Assembly: GCA_902766805.1 (NCBI GenBank)
Contig: CACXFF010000397.1
Span: 1 to 5,966 of the forward strand
Direction of reading: 5' to 3'
Source of the DNA: an uncultured Coriobacteriaceae bacterium
GTDB lineage: Bacteria > Actinomycetota > Coriobacteriia > Coriobacteriales > Atopobiaceae
DNA: 5,966 bases
Positions 1-5,183 of the stretch are shown one piece after another (the stretch's first letter is position 1; each line of letters opens with the position of its first letter). The notes under the pieces are model-generated. The model did no database searches. It was not told the DNA's origin and was given only the letters and a program-made list of their open reading frames with translations. The position numbers were made by a program, and so were the translations under genes.

Positions 1-1540
1 TGACCGCGACGACGATGGGCACGCCCGCCGCCTTGGCGTGGTTGATGGACTCGATGGTCTGCGGCATGACGCCGTCGTCGGCCGCGACGATGAGGATGAC
101 GATGTCGGTGACCTTGGCGCCGCGGGCACGCATGGCCGTGAAGGTCTCGTGGCCCGGGGTGTCGATGAAGGTGATGGTGCGGCCGTTGATCTGCACCTGG
201 GAGGCGCCGATGGCCTGCGTGATGCCGCCCGCCTCGCCCGCGGTGACGTGCGTCTCGCGGATGGCGTCGAGCAGCGAGGTCTTGCCGTGGTCGACGTGGC
301 CCATGACGGTGACCACGGGCGGACGCGGCTTGAGGTCCTTGGGGTCGTCGTAGAAGGTGAAGGAGTTCTCCTCCTCCTTGGTCATGACCCTGACCTCGCG
401 GTCCATGTCGTCGGCGATGAGCTCGATGAGCTCGTCGGACATGGACTGCGTGAGCGTGAGCGGGCTGCCCAGCAGGAAGAGGCGCTTGACGATGTCGGAG
501 GCGGCCACGCCCAACAGCTCGGCCACCTCGGCGACCGTGGAGCCGGTGGGGACCTTCACCACGCCCAGGGCGCGCACGTCCTGGTCGTTGGCGATGGCCT
601 CTTCGATCTGGCGCTGTTGCTCGGCCTGGGCCTGCTGCTGCTGACGACGCTCCTTGCGGCGCTTGCGGCGGCCGGTGGACTCACGGCTCGCCTCCTCCAC
701 CGCGGCGCGGGCCTCGGCCAGCACGTGGCTACGGTTGAAGTCCTCGGCCTCGCGCGCCATGCGGCTGTAGCGGTCCTCGCCCTCGTCACGACGGCCCTTG
801 CCGCCACGGCGGCGCTTGGAACCGGGACGCTCGTCCTGCGAGGGGCCGGGATCGGCGCTCATCGGACCGCTACGGAAGCTCGTGCGGTCCTGGCGCGGGG
901 CAGAGCTGCGCTCGCCGCGCTCGGGACGTTCGCCGCGCTCTCCGCGCTCGGGACGCTCCTGGCCACGCTCGGAGCGCTCCTGCCCGCGCTCGGGACGGGC
1001 ATTGCGCTGCCCGCGCTCCTGGCGCGGCGCACGGCTGGTCTGCTTGGCCGCGCTGGCCTCGGCCATGATCTGCTCCTGTTGGGCGATCTGGTCGAGCAGC
1101 GAGGACATGGAGCGCACCGAAGACGGCGCGTTGTCCTTCTGGCGCTCGCGCGCCTCTTCCTCGGCGCGACGGGCGGCCTCGGCGCGCTCGGCAGCGGCCT
1201 TCTTCTCGGCCTCCATGCGCGCACGGCGCTCGGCGGCCTCGGCGGCACGTTCGGCGCGGCGACGCTCCTCCACGGCGATGCGCTCGGCCTCGGCCTTGGC
1301 CTTGGCTTCGGCCTCGGCGGCAGCCTTGGCCTCTTCCTCAGCGCGCTTGGCGGCCTCGATGGCCTGCGCGCGCTCCTTGAGGATGGGGGCGAGCTTCTTG
1401 CGAACCATGGAAACGTACGCGTCCTCGAGCGCCGAGGACGGCGACTTGGCGGGAATCTTCATGTCCTGCAGGTGACCGAGCATCTCCTTGCTGGTCATCC
1501 CAAATTCTTTGGCGAGGTCATGCACTCGGGTCTTGGCCAT
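1..1540 (-). CDS. infB: Translation initiation factor IF-2, N-terminal part (runs off the left edge)
   Basis: IF2 is the GTPase that recruits fMet-tRNA to the 30S subunit and promotes 50S joining. The first 513 residues are visible. Residues 1-52 form a first IF2_N module (starts MAKTRVHDLAKEFGM). Residues 55-133 are an Ala/Glu/Arg-rich probable coiled coil. Residues 135-320 are charged and likely disordered, including Arg-Glu repeats at 174-211. Residues 322-380 form a second IF2_N module. The GTPase domain begins near 408, with G1 GHVDHGKT at 414-421, the switch I segment AGGIT at 437-441, and G3 DTPGHE at 460-465. The NKMD motif and domains II-IV lie beyond the edge. The start is ATG at 1540, preceded by AAGGAGGT. 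It is the last visible gene of rimP-nusA-infB, 9 bases after the nusA stop. Identity is near certain; the N-terminal extension is long, as is common in actinobacteria. Confidence 0.97.
   Translation of the reverse strand, partial: MAKTRVHDLAKEFGMTSKEMLGHLQDMKIPAKSPSSALEDAYVSMVRKKLAPILKERAQAIEAAKRAEEEAKAAAEAEAKAKAEAERIAVEERRRAERAAEAAERRARMEAEKKAAAERAEAARRAEEEARERQKDNAPSSVRSMSSLLDQIAQQEQIMAEASAAKQTSRAPRQERGQRNARPERGQERSERGQERPERGERGERPERGERSSAPRQDRTSFRSGPMSADPGPSQDERPGSKRRRGGKGRRDEGEDRYSRMAREAEDFNRSHVLAEARAAVEEASRESTGRRKRRKERRQQQQAQAEQQRQIEEAIANDQDVRALGVVKVPTGSTVAEVAELLGVAASDIVKRLFLLGSPLTLTQSMSDELIELIADDMDREVRVMTKEEENSFTFYDDPKDLKPRPPVVTVMGHVDHGKTSLLDAIRETHVTAGEAGGITQAIGASQVQINGRTITFIDTPGHETFTAMRARGAKVTDIVILIVAADDGVMPQTIESINHAKAAGVPIVVAV
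908..1021 (-). repeat. Arg-Glu repeat tract inside infB
   Basis: Codons 174-211 of infB encode irregular units such as PERGQER, SERGQER and PERGER, which are Arg/Glu/Gly-rich and probably disordered. At DNA level the plus-strand 14-mer ccgcgctcgggacg occurs exactly three times (915-928, 942-955, 984-997), spaced by 27 and 42 bases, so every step is a whole number of codons. This suggests growth by in-frame duplication and a tract prone to length change between strains. Confidence 0.8.
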
Positions 1541-1543
1541 GGG

Positions 1544-1551
1544 ACCTCCTT
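1544..1551 (-). promoter_or_regulatory. infB Shine-Dalgarno overlapping the nusA stop codon
   Basis: The minus strand reads TAAGGAGGTCCCATG. The final two bases of the nusA TAA stop (1552-1550) are the first two of an AAGGAGGT ribosome binding site, and only four bases separate AGGAGG from the infB ATG. Such overlap implies that ribosomes ending nusA are delivered onto the infB start, so translation of the two genes is probably coupled. The overlap is directly visible; the coupling is inferred. Confidence 0.85.
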
Positions 1552-2818
1552 AGATGAGAGAGTCGGGGTCGTCGCTCGCGTTGGCGTCGATCATCGACGG
1601 GTCGGCAAGCGCCATCTTCTCGTGCACGCCGCAGAAGCGCGAGCCGGGGCGCGCGTGGTTGCGGCAGCGTGCTCCGGACTCGCTCACGAACTCGCAGCGG
1701 GCCGGGGCGTCTTCCTCGCCCACCAGGTCGTCCACGACCGGGGCCGAGGCCATCTGCGCGAGCACGCCCGCGGCGAGCGACTCGTTCTTGATGTCGATGT
1801 GCCAGCCGGTGAGGCGGGCGGCGAGACGGGCGTTCTGGCCCTCCTTGCCGATGGCGAGGGAGAGCTGGTCGTCGGGGACGATGACCGTGGCGTAGTTGCG
1901 CTCCTCGTCGATGATCACGTTGGAGACGCGCGCCGGGGACAGGGCCGCGGCCACGCGGGCGCGCGGGTCGTCGCTCCAGGGCACCACGTCGACGCGCTCG
2001 CCGCGCAGCTCGGACACCACGGTGCGCACGCGGGAGCCCTTGGGGCCCACGCAGGCGCCGACCGGGTCGAGGCGGTCGTCATAGGAGGCGACGGCGACCT
2101 TGGCGCGCACGCCCGGGTCACGGGCGATGGCCTTGACCTCCACGATGCCGTCATAGACCTCGGGGACCTCGAGCTCGAAGAGGCGCTTGATGAGCTCGGG
2201 ATCGGTGCGCGAGATCACGATGGAGGGACGCGAGCGGTCGCCCTTGACGGGCTGCACCTGCGCGTTGGGGTCGCGCACGTCCACGATGATGGCCTTCACG
2301 CGCTGGTTGTGCAGGTAGCGCTCGCCCGCGGGACGCTCGTTGCGCTCGTCGGGGTGGCGGCGCTGGTCGAAGTGCGGCAGCTCGGCCTCCACGCCCTCGC
2401 GGATCTTGACGATCGTGAAGTCGGGCGTGGACTGCAGCACCGTGCCGGTGATGATGTCGCCGATGCGGTCGGAGAACTCCTCATAGATCTGCTGGCGGAT
2501 GGCGTTGCGCACGATGGCGTTGATCTCTGCCTTGGCGTGCTGGGCAGCGATGCGGCTCGTGCCGGGCGGGGTCACGTCGACCTCGTCGTAGTCCTCGTAT
2601 TCGCCGGTCTCCTCGTCGTACTCTCCCGTAGGCACGAGCTCGTAGACGTAGATGTTGCCGGTCGCGCGGTCGATGGTGACACGCGCGCCGTATTCCAGGT
2701 GCAGCAGCTCGGCGTAGCTTTTGGCCAGCGACTGCTCGAGCCTGTCCAGCAGGTAGAGCTCGTCGATATGACGCTCTTGGCACAGGGCCATGAGCGCCTC
2801 CATCATTTCGGATGCCAT
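1550..2818 (-). CDS. nusA: Transcription termination/antitermination factor NusA with an extra Cys/His C-terminal tail
   Basis: NusA binds RNA polymerase and nascent RNA and modulates pausing, intrinsic termination and rRNA antitermination. The protein is 422 residues. The polymerase-binding N-terminal domain is about 1-118, with an acidic loop at 65-82 (EYDEETGEYEDYDEVD). The S1 domain is about 119-192. KH1 is about 200-285 with GPKG at 258-261. KH2 is about 286-346 with the hallmark GKEGQNARLAARLTGW at 324-339. Actinobacterial NusA normally ends shortly after KH2. Here about 75 more residues follow, including Cys375, Cys385, Cys396 and His399 (C-x9-C-x10-C-x2-H), which look like a small zinc-binding module, then an acidic end. 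E. coli-type acidic repeats are absent. The ATG at 2818 has AGGAGG eight bases upstream (2827-2832). It lies 46 bases after rimP and 9 before infB. Identity is near certain; the role of the tail is unknown. Confidence 0.97.
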   Translation of the reverse strand: MASEMMEALMALCQERHIDELYLLDRLEQSLAKSYAELLHLEYGARVTIDRATGNIYVYELVPTGEYDEETGEYEDYDEVDVTPPGTSRIAAQHAKAEINAIVRNAIRQQIYEEFSDRIGDIITGTVLQSTPDFTIVKIREGVEAELPHFDQRRHPDERNERPAGERYLHNQRVKAIIVDVRDPNAQVQPVKGDRSRPSIVISRTDPELIKRLFELEVPEVYDGIVEVKAIARDPGVRAKVAVASYDDRLDPVGACVGPKGSRVRTVVSELRGERVDVVPWSDDPRARVAAALSPARVSNVIIDEERNYATVIVPDDQLSLAIGKEGQNARLAARLTGWHIDIKNESLAAGVLAQMASAPVVDDLVGEEDAPARCEFVSESGARCRNHARPGSRFCGVHEKMALADPSMIDANASDDPDSLI

Positions 2819-2826
2819 CCTTTTGT

Positions 2827-2832
2827 CCTCCT
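2827..2832 (-). promoter_or_regulatory. nusA Shine-Dalgarno
   Basis: AGGAGG lies eight bases before the ATG at 2818, inside the 46-base rimP-nusA gap. It selects this ATG over the in-frame methionines at residues 5, 6 and 10. No promoter or terminator is evident in the gap, consistent with one transcript. Confidence 0.85.
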
Positions 2833-2864
2833 TCTTCCGGGGGTCTCATCCAGCGTAAGCGGTG

Positions 2865-3347
2865 TTACTTGCCAATCTCATCAAACGAGGGCTTGAGCTT
2901 GGCGGAGCGCAGCTGCTCGAACGGCAGCGCGCAGCGCTCGCCGTCGCAGTCGAGCACGACGTCGTCGCCCTCCATGCCCACGAGCACGCCCGTGTACTTG
3001 CGCCGACCCTCGCCGGGCACGAGCGCCACGCTCACGGTCTGCCCCGCGAAACGCTCGAAGTCCTGGCGGCGGCGCAGCGGGCGCGCCAGCCCCGGGGAAG
3101 ACACCTCCATGGTGTAGGTCCCCGGGAAGGGGTCCACGAAGTCGAGCACCTCGCCGATCCAGCGGCTGTGGGCGCCGACCTCGTCCAACGAGATCGCGGG
3201 CAGCTCGGGGTCGGCGTGGTCCACGCGCACGCGCACCGTGGGCGCCTTGGCCGTGCCAACCACCTCCACGTCGACGATGTCTGCGCCGTGGGCCTCCGCG
3301 GCCACCTCCAGGGCGGCCAGGATGCGCTCCCTTGCCTGCTCGAACAC
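2865..3347 (-). CDS. rimP: Ribosome maturation factor RimP
   Basis: RimP is a cytoplasmic assembly factor that binds the 30S subunit during maturation. Starting at GTG 3347 the protein is 160 residues, close to the family norm of about 150-160. The N-terminal alpha/beta domain (about 1-85) ends in the conserved YTMEVSSPGLARPL motif at 78-91. The C-terminal SH3-like domain follows (about 95-155), with GVLVGMEGDDVVLD and the closing ALPFEQLRSAKLKP segment. The GTG start is preferred because GAGGGGAG (3353-3360) stands just upstream. An in-frame ATG at 3419 would add 24 residues, but it has no ribosome binding site and its codons run through a strong hairpin. It is the first gene of rimP-nusA-infB and is probably driven by the promoter at 3436-3465. 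Identity is firm; only the start is uncertain. Confidence 0.95.
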   Translation of the reverse strand: MFEQARERILAALEVAAEAHGADIVDVEVVGTAKAPTVRVRVDHADPELPAISLDEVGAHSRWIGEVLDFVDPFPGTYTMEVSSPGLARPLRRRQDFERFAGQTVSVALVPGEGRRKYTGVLVGMEGDDVVLDCDGERCALPFEQLRSAKLKPSFDEIGK

Positions 3348-3352
3348 GCTGT

Positions 3353-3360
3353 CTCCCCTC
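3353..3360 (-). promoter_or_regulatory. rimP Shine-Dalgarno, able to pair with the leader hairpin
   Basis: GAGGGGAG lies five bases before GTG 3347. It differs at one base from GAGGGAAG in the 5' arm of the upstream hairpin, so it can compete for the same 3' arm. CUUCCCUC at 3377-3370 can form eight pairs with it (one G-U) across a nine-base loop, which would hide the ribosome binding site. Confidence 0.7.
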
Positions 3361-3361
3361 T

Positions 3362-3409
3362 TCACACATGAGGGAAGCGGGGCCAGACGATCAACCCCAC
3401 TTCCCTCAT
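3362..3409 (-). CDS. Possible 15-codon leader reading frame upstream of rimP
   Basis: An ATG at 3409, the first base of the leader hairpin, opens a frame encoding MREVGLIVWPRFPHV and ends at TGA 3364-3362, immediately before the rimP ribosome binding site. A ribosome translating it would melt the hairpin and end within reach of the rimP start. There is no obvious Shine-Dalgarno before the ATG and no run of a single amino acid such as classic attenuator peptides have. The frame is visible; translation is speculative. The match between frame and hairpin may partly reflect the palindrome, which turns ATG into CAT at the other end. Confidence 0.25.
   Translation of the reverse strand: MREVGLIVWPRFPHV
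3368..3409 (-). promoter_or_regulatory. Strong hairpin in the rimP-nusA-infB 5' leader
   Basis: In minus-strand RNA, the 15 bases 3409-3395 (AUGAGGGAAGUGGGG) pair with 3382-3368 (CCCCGCUUCCCUCAU) across a 12-base loop. All 15 positions pair, one as G-U. On the plus strand that position is an A-C mismatch, which favours the minus-strand transcript as the functional molecule. What follows is GUGUGAAG rather than a U-run, so this is not a standard intrinsic terminator. It lies between the predicted transcription start and the rimP ribosome binding site. A regulatory, processing (double-strand RNase) or protein-binding role is inferred. Confidence 0.75.
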
Positions 3410-3435
3410 AGGCGTACATGATTGAAGTTGTGCTA

Positions 3436-3465
3436 ACTCTAAACGAGACGCGAGCGCCACGTCAA
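3436..3465 (-). promoter_or_regulatory. Promoter of the rimP-nusA-infB operon
   Basis: The minus strand has TTGACG at 3465-3460 (five of six matches to TTGACA), an 18-base spacer, and TAGAGT at 3441-3436 (four of six matches to TATAAT, keeping the key TA...T). Transcription would begin near 3431-3428, giving a leader of about 80 bases. It stands downstream of the HD-GYP gene and directly upstream of the operon. It is the best sigma-70-like site in the window; the exact start is not determined. Confidence 0.65.
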
Positions 3466-3555
3466 GCAGCACACACAAGCTTCGCCTTTGCGCGTGCGGC
3501 CCGCAGCGCCCGGCCCTCCTTTCGGAACGTCCCTCGCCCAGACGCGGGGCGTCGG
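3466..3555 (-). other. Gap after the HD-GYP gene without a clear terminator
   Basis: Just after the HD-GYP stop there is a five-bp hairpin (GACGC-CCC-GCGTC, 3553-3541), and further on an imperfect GC-rich hairpin around 3492-3508. Neither is followed by a U-run. Read-through into the rimP operon is therefore possible, or termination is Rho-dependent. An AAAGGAGG at 3522-3515 has no start codon within range. Confidence 0.4.
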
Positions 3556-4857
3556 TCACAGGACGGTCTGCACCAGCCCGGGGACCGCTTCCGCGCGAGC
3601 GGCTGCCGGGATGGTGCCCTCCAGGAGAAGGATTTCGCGCGCTGCGATCTCGTCGAGGGTGCCGTCTTCGCAAAGCCCGAGATACACGTCGAGCAGGGCG
3701 GGGTCGAACTGCGTCCCCTTTCCCTTCACGAGCTCCTCGTGAATGACGTCGAGCGGCAGGCCCTTGCGATAGATGCGGTCGGAGCGCATGGCGTCGTAGG
3801 CATCGGCGATGGCGACGATACGCGCGTGGAAGGGGATCTGCTCGCCGGCCAACCCGTCCGGATAGCCCCTGCCGTCGTAGCGCTCGTGATGGTGACGCGC
3901 GACCTCCGATGCACCCGTCATGCCTTCCGAAGCCGCGAGGATGGCGCCGCCCACGGTCGTGTGCGACTTGATGACCTCGAACTCCTCGTCGGTCAGCCGC
4001 CCCGGCTTGTTGAGCACGGAGTCGGGAACGCCGATCTTGCCTATGTCGTGCAGGAGCGCCTCGCGCTCCAGCAACCCCAGCTCCTCTTCCGGCAGGCCGA
4101 TCCTGCGCGCGAGGGCAGACGAATACCATGAGACGCGGAACGAGTGGCCGTTGGTGTAGCGGTCCTTCGCGTCGATGGCCATGGCCAGCATCTGCACCGT
4201 CTCGTCGGTCATCTCCTCGAGCCGCTGCGCGCGCTCCCTCGCGAACCTCGTCTGGCGGTCAACCTCCTCGTTCAAACGGCCCGTGTGGTCGATCTCGAAC
4301 AGGACGCTGCGATGGTATTGGACCAGGGCGATCTCCGAGAAGCAGGAGACGCTGACGAAGAGCAACAGGAAGCGCACGAAGAACTCTTGCGTGAAGTCGC
4401 CGAAGAACTGCTCTCGCACAGGGCCGAGGTAAAGGGACGAGAAGAGCACCGTGAAGTAGAGGCAAAGGATGATGCTGTACTTGACGCCCACGAAGTAGCC
4501 GACGCCGATGGGCATGAGCAGCGACCAAAGCACGTACTGCCCGTTGCCAAGGCCCGTGACCGCGTAGATGGTGAACATGATGCCGCAAAAGACCGTAGGG
4601 ATGATCGCGGCCGGGCGACGGCGCTTGAGCACGCCGGCGGAATATCCGCAGCCGATGCTGGCGATGAGGGTGAGCGTCGCGCAGAGCGTGCCCGCCACGT
4701 CACCTTGCGGGATGTCGATGAAGAGCAGGACAACGCTCAAGACAGCGGTGACTCCGCTCACGAGCGTCAGTGCCTTCAGGTTGGCCCGCAGGCGGTCGCC
4801 GACGAAGATCGTCCTGTCGAGCTCTGCAAGCATCTCCCGTAATCCGAGCGACTTCAT
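3556..4857 (-). CDS. Membrane-anchored HD-GYP domain protein, probable cyclic-di-GMP phosphodiesterase
   Basis: HD-GYP proteins are metal-dependent hydrolases that degrade cyclic-di-GMP (or related cyclic dinucleotides). The 433-residue protein begins with about 25 cytoplasmic residues, then about six predicted membrane helices (roughly 27-48, 54-76, 84-102, 107-124, 126-144, 158-180) and a charged linker, possibly coiled coil, at 190-220. The HD-GYP domain spans about 220-400. Its signature is complete: His238 in NGHSFRV, His270-Asp271 in HDIGK, His299, His323-His324 in HHERYDGRGYP (GYP at 331-333), Asp352 in IADAYDAM, and GTQFDP at 381-386. Activity is therefore expected. The membrane part matches no sensor domain I can name. 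ATG 4857 has GAGGAG ten bases upstream; a longer in-frame start at 5016 would add 53 basic, low-complexity residues and lacks support. It is transcribed apart from rimP. The physiological signal is unknown. Confidence 0.9.
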   Translation of the reverse strand: MKSLGLREMLAELDRTIFVGDRLRANLKALTLVSGVTAVLSVVLLFIDIPQGDVAGTLCATLTLIASIGCGYSAGVLKRRRPAAIIPTVFCGIMFTIYAVTGLGNGQYVLWSLLMPIGVGYFVGVKYSIILCLYFTVLFSSLYLGPVREQFFGDFTQEFFVRFLLLFVSVSCFSEIALVQYHRSVLFEIDHTGRLNEEVDRQTRFARERAQRLEEMTDETVQMLAMAIDAKDRYTNGHSFRVSWYSSALARRIGLPEEELGLLEREALLHDIGKIGVPDSVLNKPGRLTDEEFEVIKSHTTVGGAILAASEGMTGASEVARHHHERYDGRGYPDGLAGEQIPFHARIVAIADAYDAMRSDRIYRKGLPLDVIHEELVKGKGTQFDPALLDVYLGLCEDGTLDEIAAREILLLEGTIPAAARAEAVPGLVQTVL

Positions 4858-4867
4858 GTATCTTGCT

Positions 4868-4873
4868 CTCCTC
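4868..4873 (-). promoter_or_regulatory. Shine-Dalgarno of the HD-GYP gene
   Basis: GAGGAG lies ten bases before ATG 4857. It fixes the start at the residue that leads into the first cytoplasmic segment (MKSLGLREML) rather than at in-frame starts further upstream. Confidence 0.75.
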
Positions 4874-5003
4874 ACCAGCCCACAATGCCCGCCCGTCTCC
4901 GTCCCATCGAGGCACCGACGAGCAGCTCCGCTGCCAACGCTGGACTCGCAGGCAGGACGGCCCTTTCTGGGGCTGCCCTTGCCTTCCCTGGATGTTCCGT
5001 CCC

Positions 5004-5019
5004 CCCAATTACCCAATTA
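5004..5019 (-). repeat. Two tandem copies of TAATTGGG
   Basis: The minus strand has two adjacent exact copies of the octamer TAATTGGG (5019-5012 and 5011-5004), four bases after the candidate -10 and so at or near the predicted transcription start. Possible readings are a regulator binding site or a small replication-slippage duplication. Confidence 0.6.
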
Positions 5020-5022
5020 ACC

Positions 5023-5028
5023 ACTATA
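5023..5028 (-). promoter_or_regulatory. Possible -10 element of the HD-GYP gene
   Basis: TATAGT (five of six matches to TATAAT) lies in the only AT-rich patch of this gap. No recognisable -35 hexamer occurs 16-19 bases upstream and there is no TGn extension, so an activator may be needed or the site may be fortuitous. The short inverted repeat ACAG-TTCGG-CTGT at 5045-5033 lies just upstream, where an operator would fit. Confidence 0.3.
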
Positions 5029-5075
5029 CAGGGACAGCCGAACTGTTTGTGTTTCCACTTGGCGCGAATCTCAAA

Positions 5076-5105
5076 GGGCCCGCGCTCCCACGAGAGCACG
5101 GGCCC
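5076..5105 (-). terminator. Intrinsic terminator of leuS
   Basis: In minus-strand RNA, GGGCCCGUGCUC (5105-5094) pairs with GAGCGCGGGCCC (5087-5076) across a six-base loop: 12 pairs, one of them U-G. UUUGAGAUU follows. The U-tract is short, but the stem is very strong and it sits 78 bases after the leuS stop. On the plus strand that pair becomes an A-C mismatch and no T-run follows, so it acts for leuS. Confidence 0.8.
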
Positions 5106-5123
5106 ATAAGGACACAGGGCTTG

Positions 5124-5156
5124 CCTGCGGGTCCCCCCGCGGGCCGTCGCCGCAGG
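5124..5156 (-). repeat. Inverted repeat in the leuS 3' untranslated region
   Basis: CCTGCGG at 5156-5150 and CCGCAGG at 5130-5124 are exact inverted copies enclosing a G/C-rich loop that can itself fold. It lies between the leuS stop and the main terminator and may protect the 3' end of the message; chance pairing is possible in such GC-rich sequence. Confidence 0.35.
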
Positions 5157-5183
5157 GGCTCGAGCGGCCCCGCAGCCGAAAGG

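Larger units (their letters stand above)
4858..5075 (-). other. Long untranslated region upstream of the HD-GYP gene
   Basis: No convincing gene lies between the leuS terminator and ATG 4857. If transcription starts just after the TATAGT at 5028-5023, the leader is about 155-160 bases, long for a small membrane enzyme. Visible pairing options include GGACGG at 5002-4997 with CCGTCC at 4960-4955, plus several GC-rich short arms. I compared it by eye with the conserved core of the class I cyclic-di-GMP riboswitch and found no match. Reading frames in this stretch are short and unlike any protein I know. Confidence 0.4.

Noticed and set aside
38..2896. A 952-codon open frame on the plus strand opposite infB and nusA
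   Set aside because: infB and nusA happen to be in the same register, and this antisense frame shares their codon boundaries. It stays open because the genes avoid TTA, CTA and TCA codons, as expected at high GC. Its predicted protein is a low-complexity mix rich in Gly, Leu, Ala and His, with no ribosome binding site or recognisable domain.
3368..3409. The rimP leader hairpin as an intrinsic terminator
   Set aside because: The stem is strong enough, but it is followed by GUGUGAAGAGGGG rather than a U-run, and it lies between the promoter and the gene.
3515..3522. AAAGGAGG on the minus strand as the ribosome binding site of a small gene
   Set aside because: No ATG, GTG or TTG occurs at a usable distance before the rimP promoter.
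3541..3553. Hairpin GACGC-CCC-GCGTC as terminator of the HD-GYP gene
   Set aside because: The stem is only five bp with a three-base loop and no U-run follows.
3418..4131. Plus-strand frame opposite the HD-GYP gene and the rimP leader
   Set aside because: It is in mirror register with the HD-GYP gene and open for the same codon-bias reason; the product has no recognisable features.
4144..4842. A 232-codon plus-strand frame opposite the HD-GYP membrane region
   Set aside because: It overlaps a well-supported gene and encodes an Asp/Glu/His-rich mirror sequence with no family resemblance.
4858..5022. Class I or II cyclic-di-GMP riboswitch in the HD-GYP leader
   Set aside because: I could not find the conserved core elements by eye; the region is kept only as an unexplained long leader.
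5034..5056. CGAAC...GTTTC as an SOS (LexA) box near the HD-GYP promoter
   Set aside because: The half-sites are seven bases apart instead of four and otherwise fit the consensus poorly.
4872..5099. A 75-codon minus-strand frame in the gap before the HD-GYP gene
   Set aside because: It would start at a GTG inside the leuS terminator stem, has no ribosome binding site and resembles no known protein.
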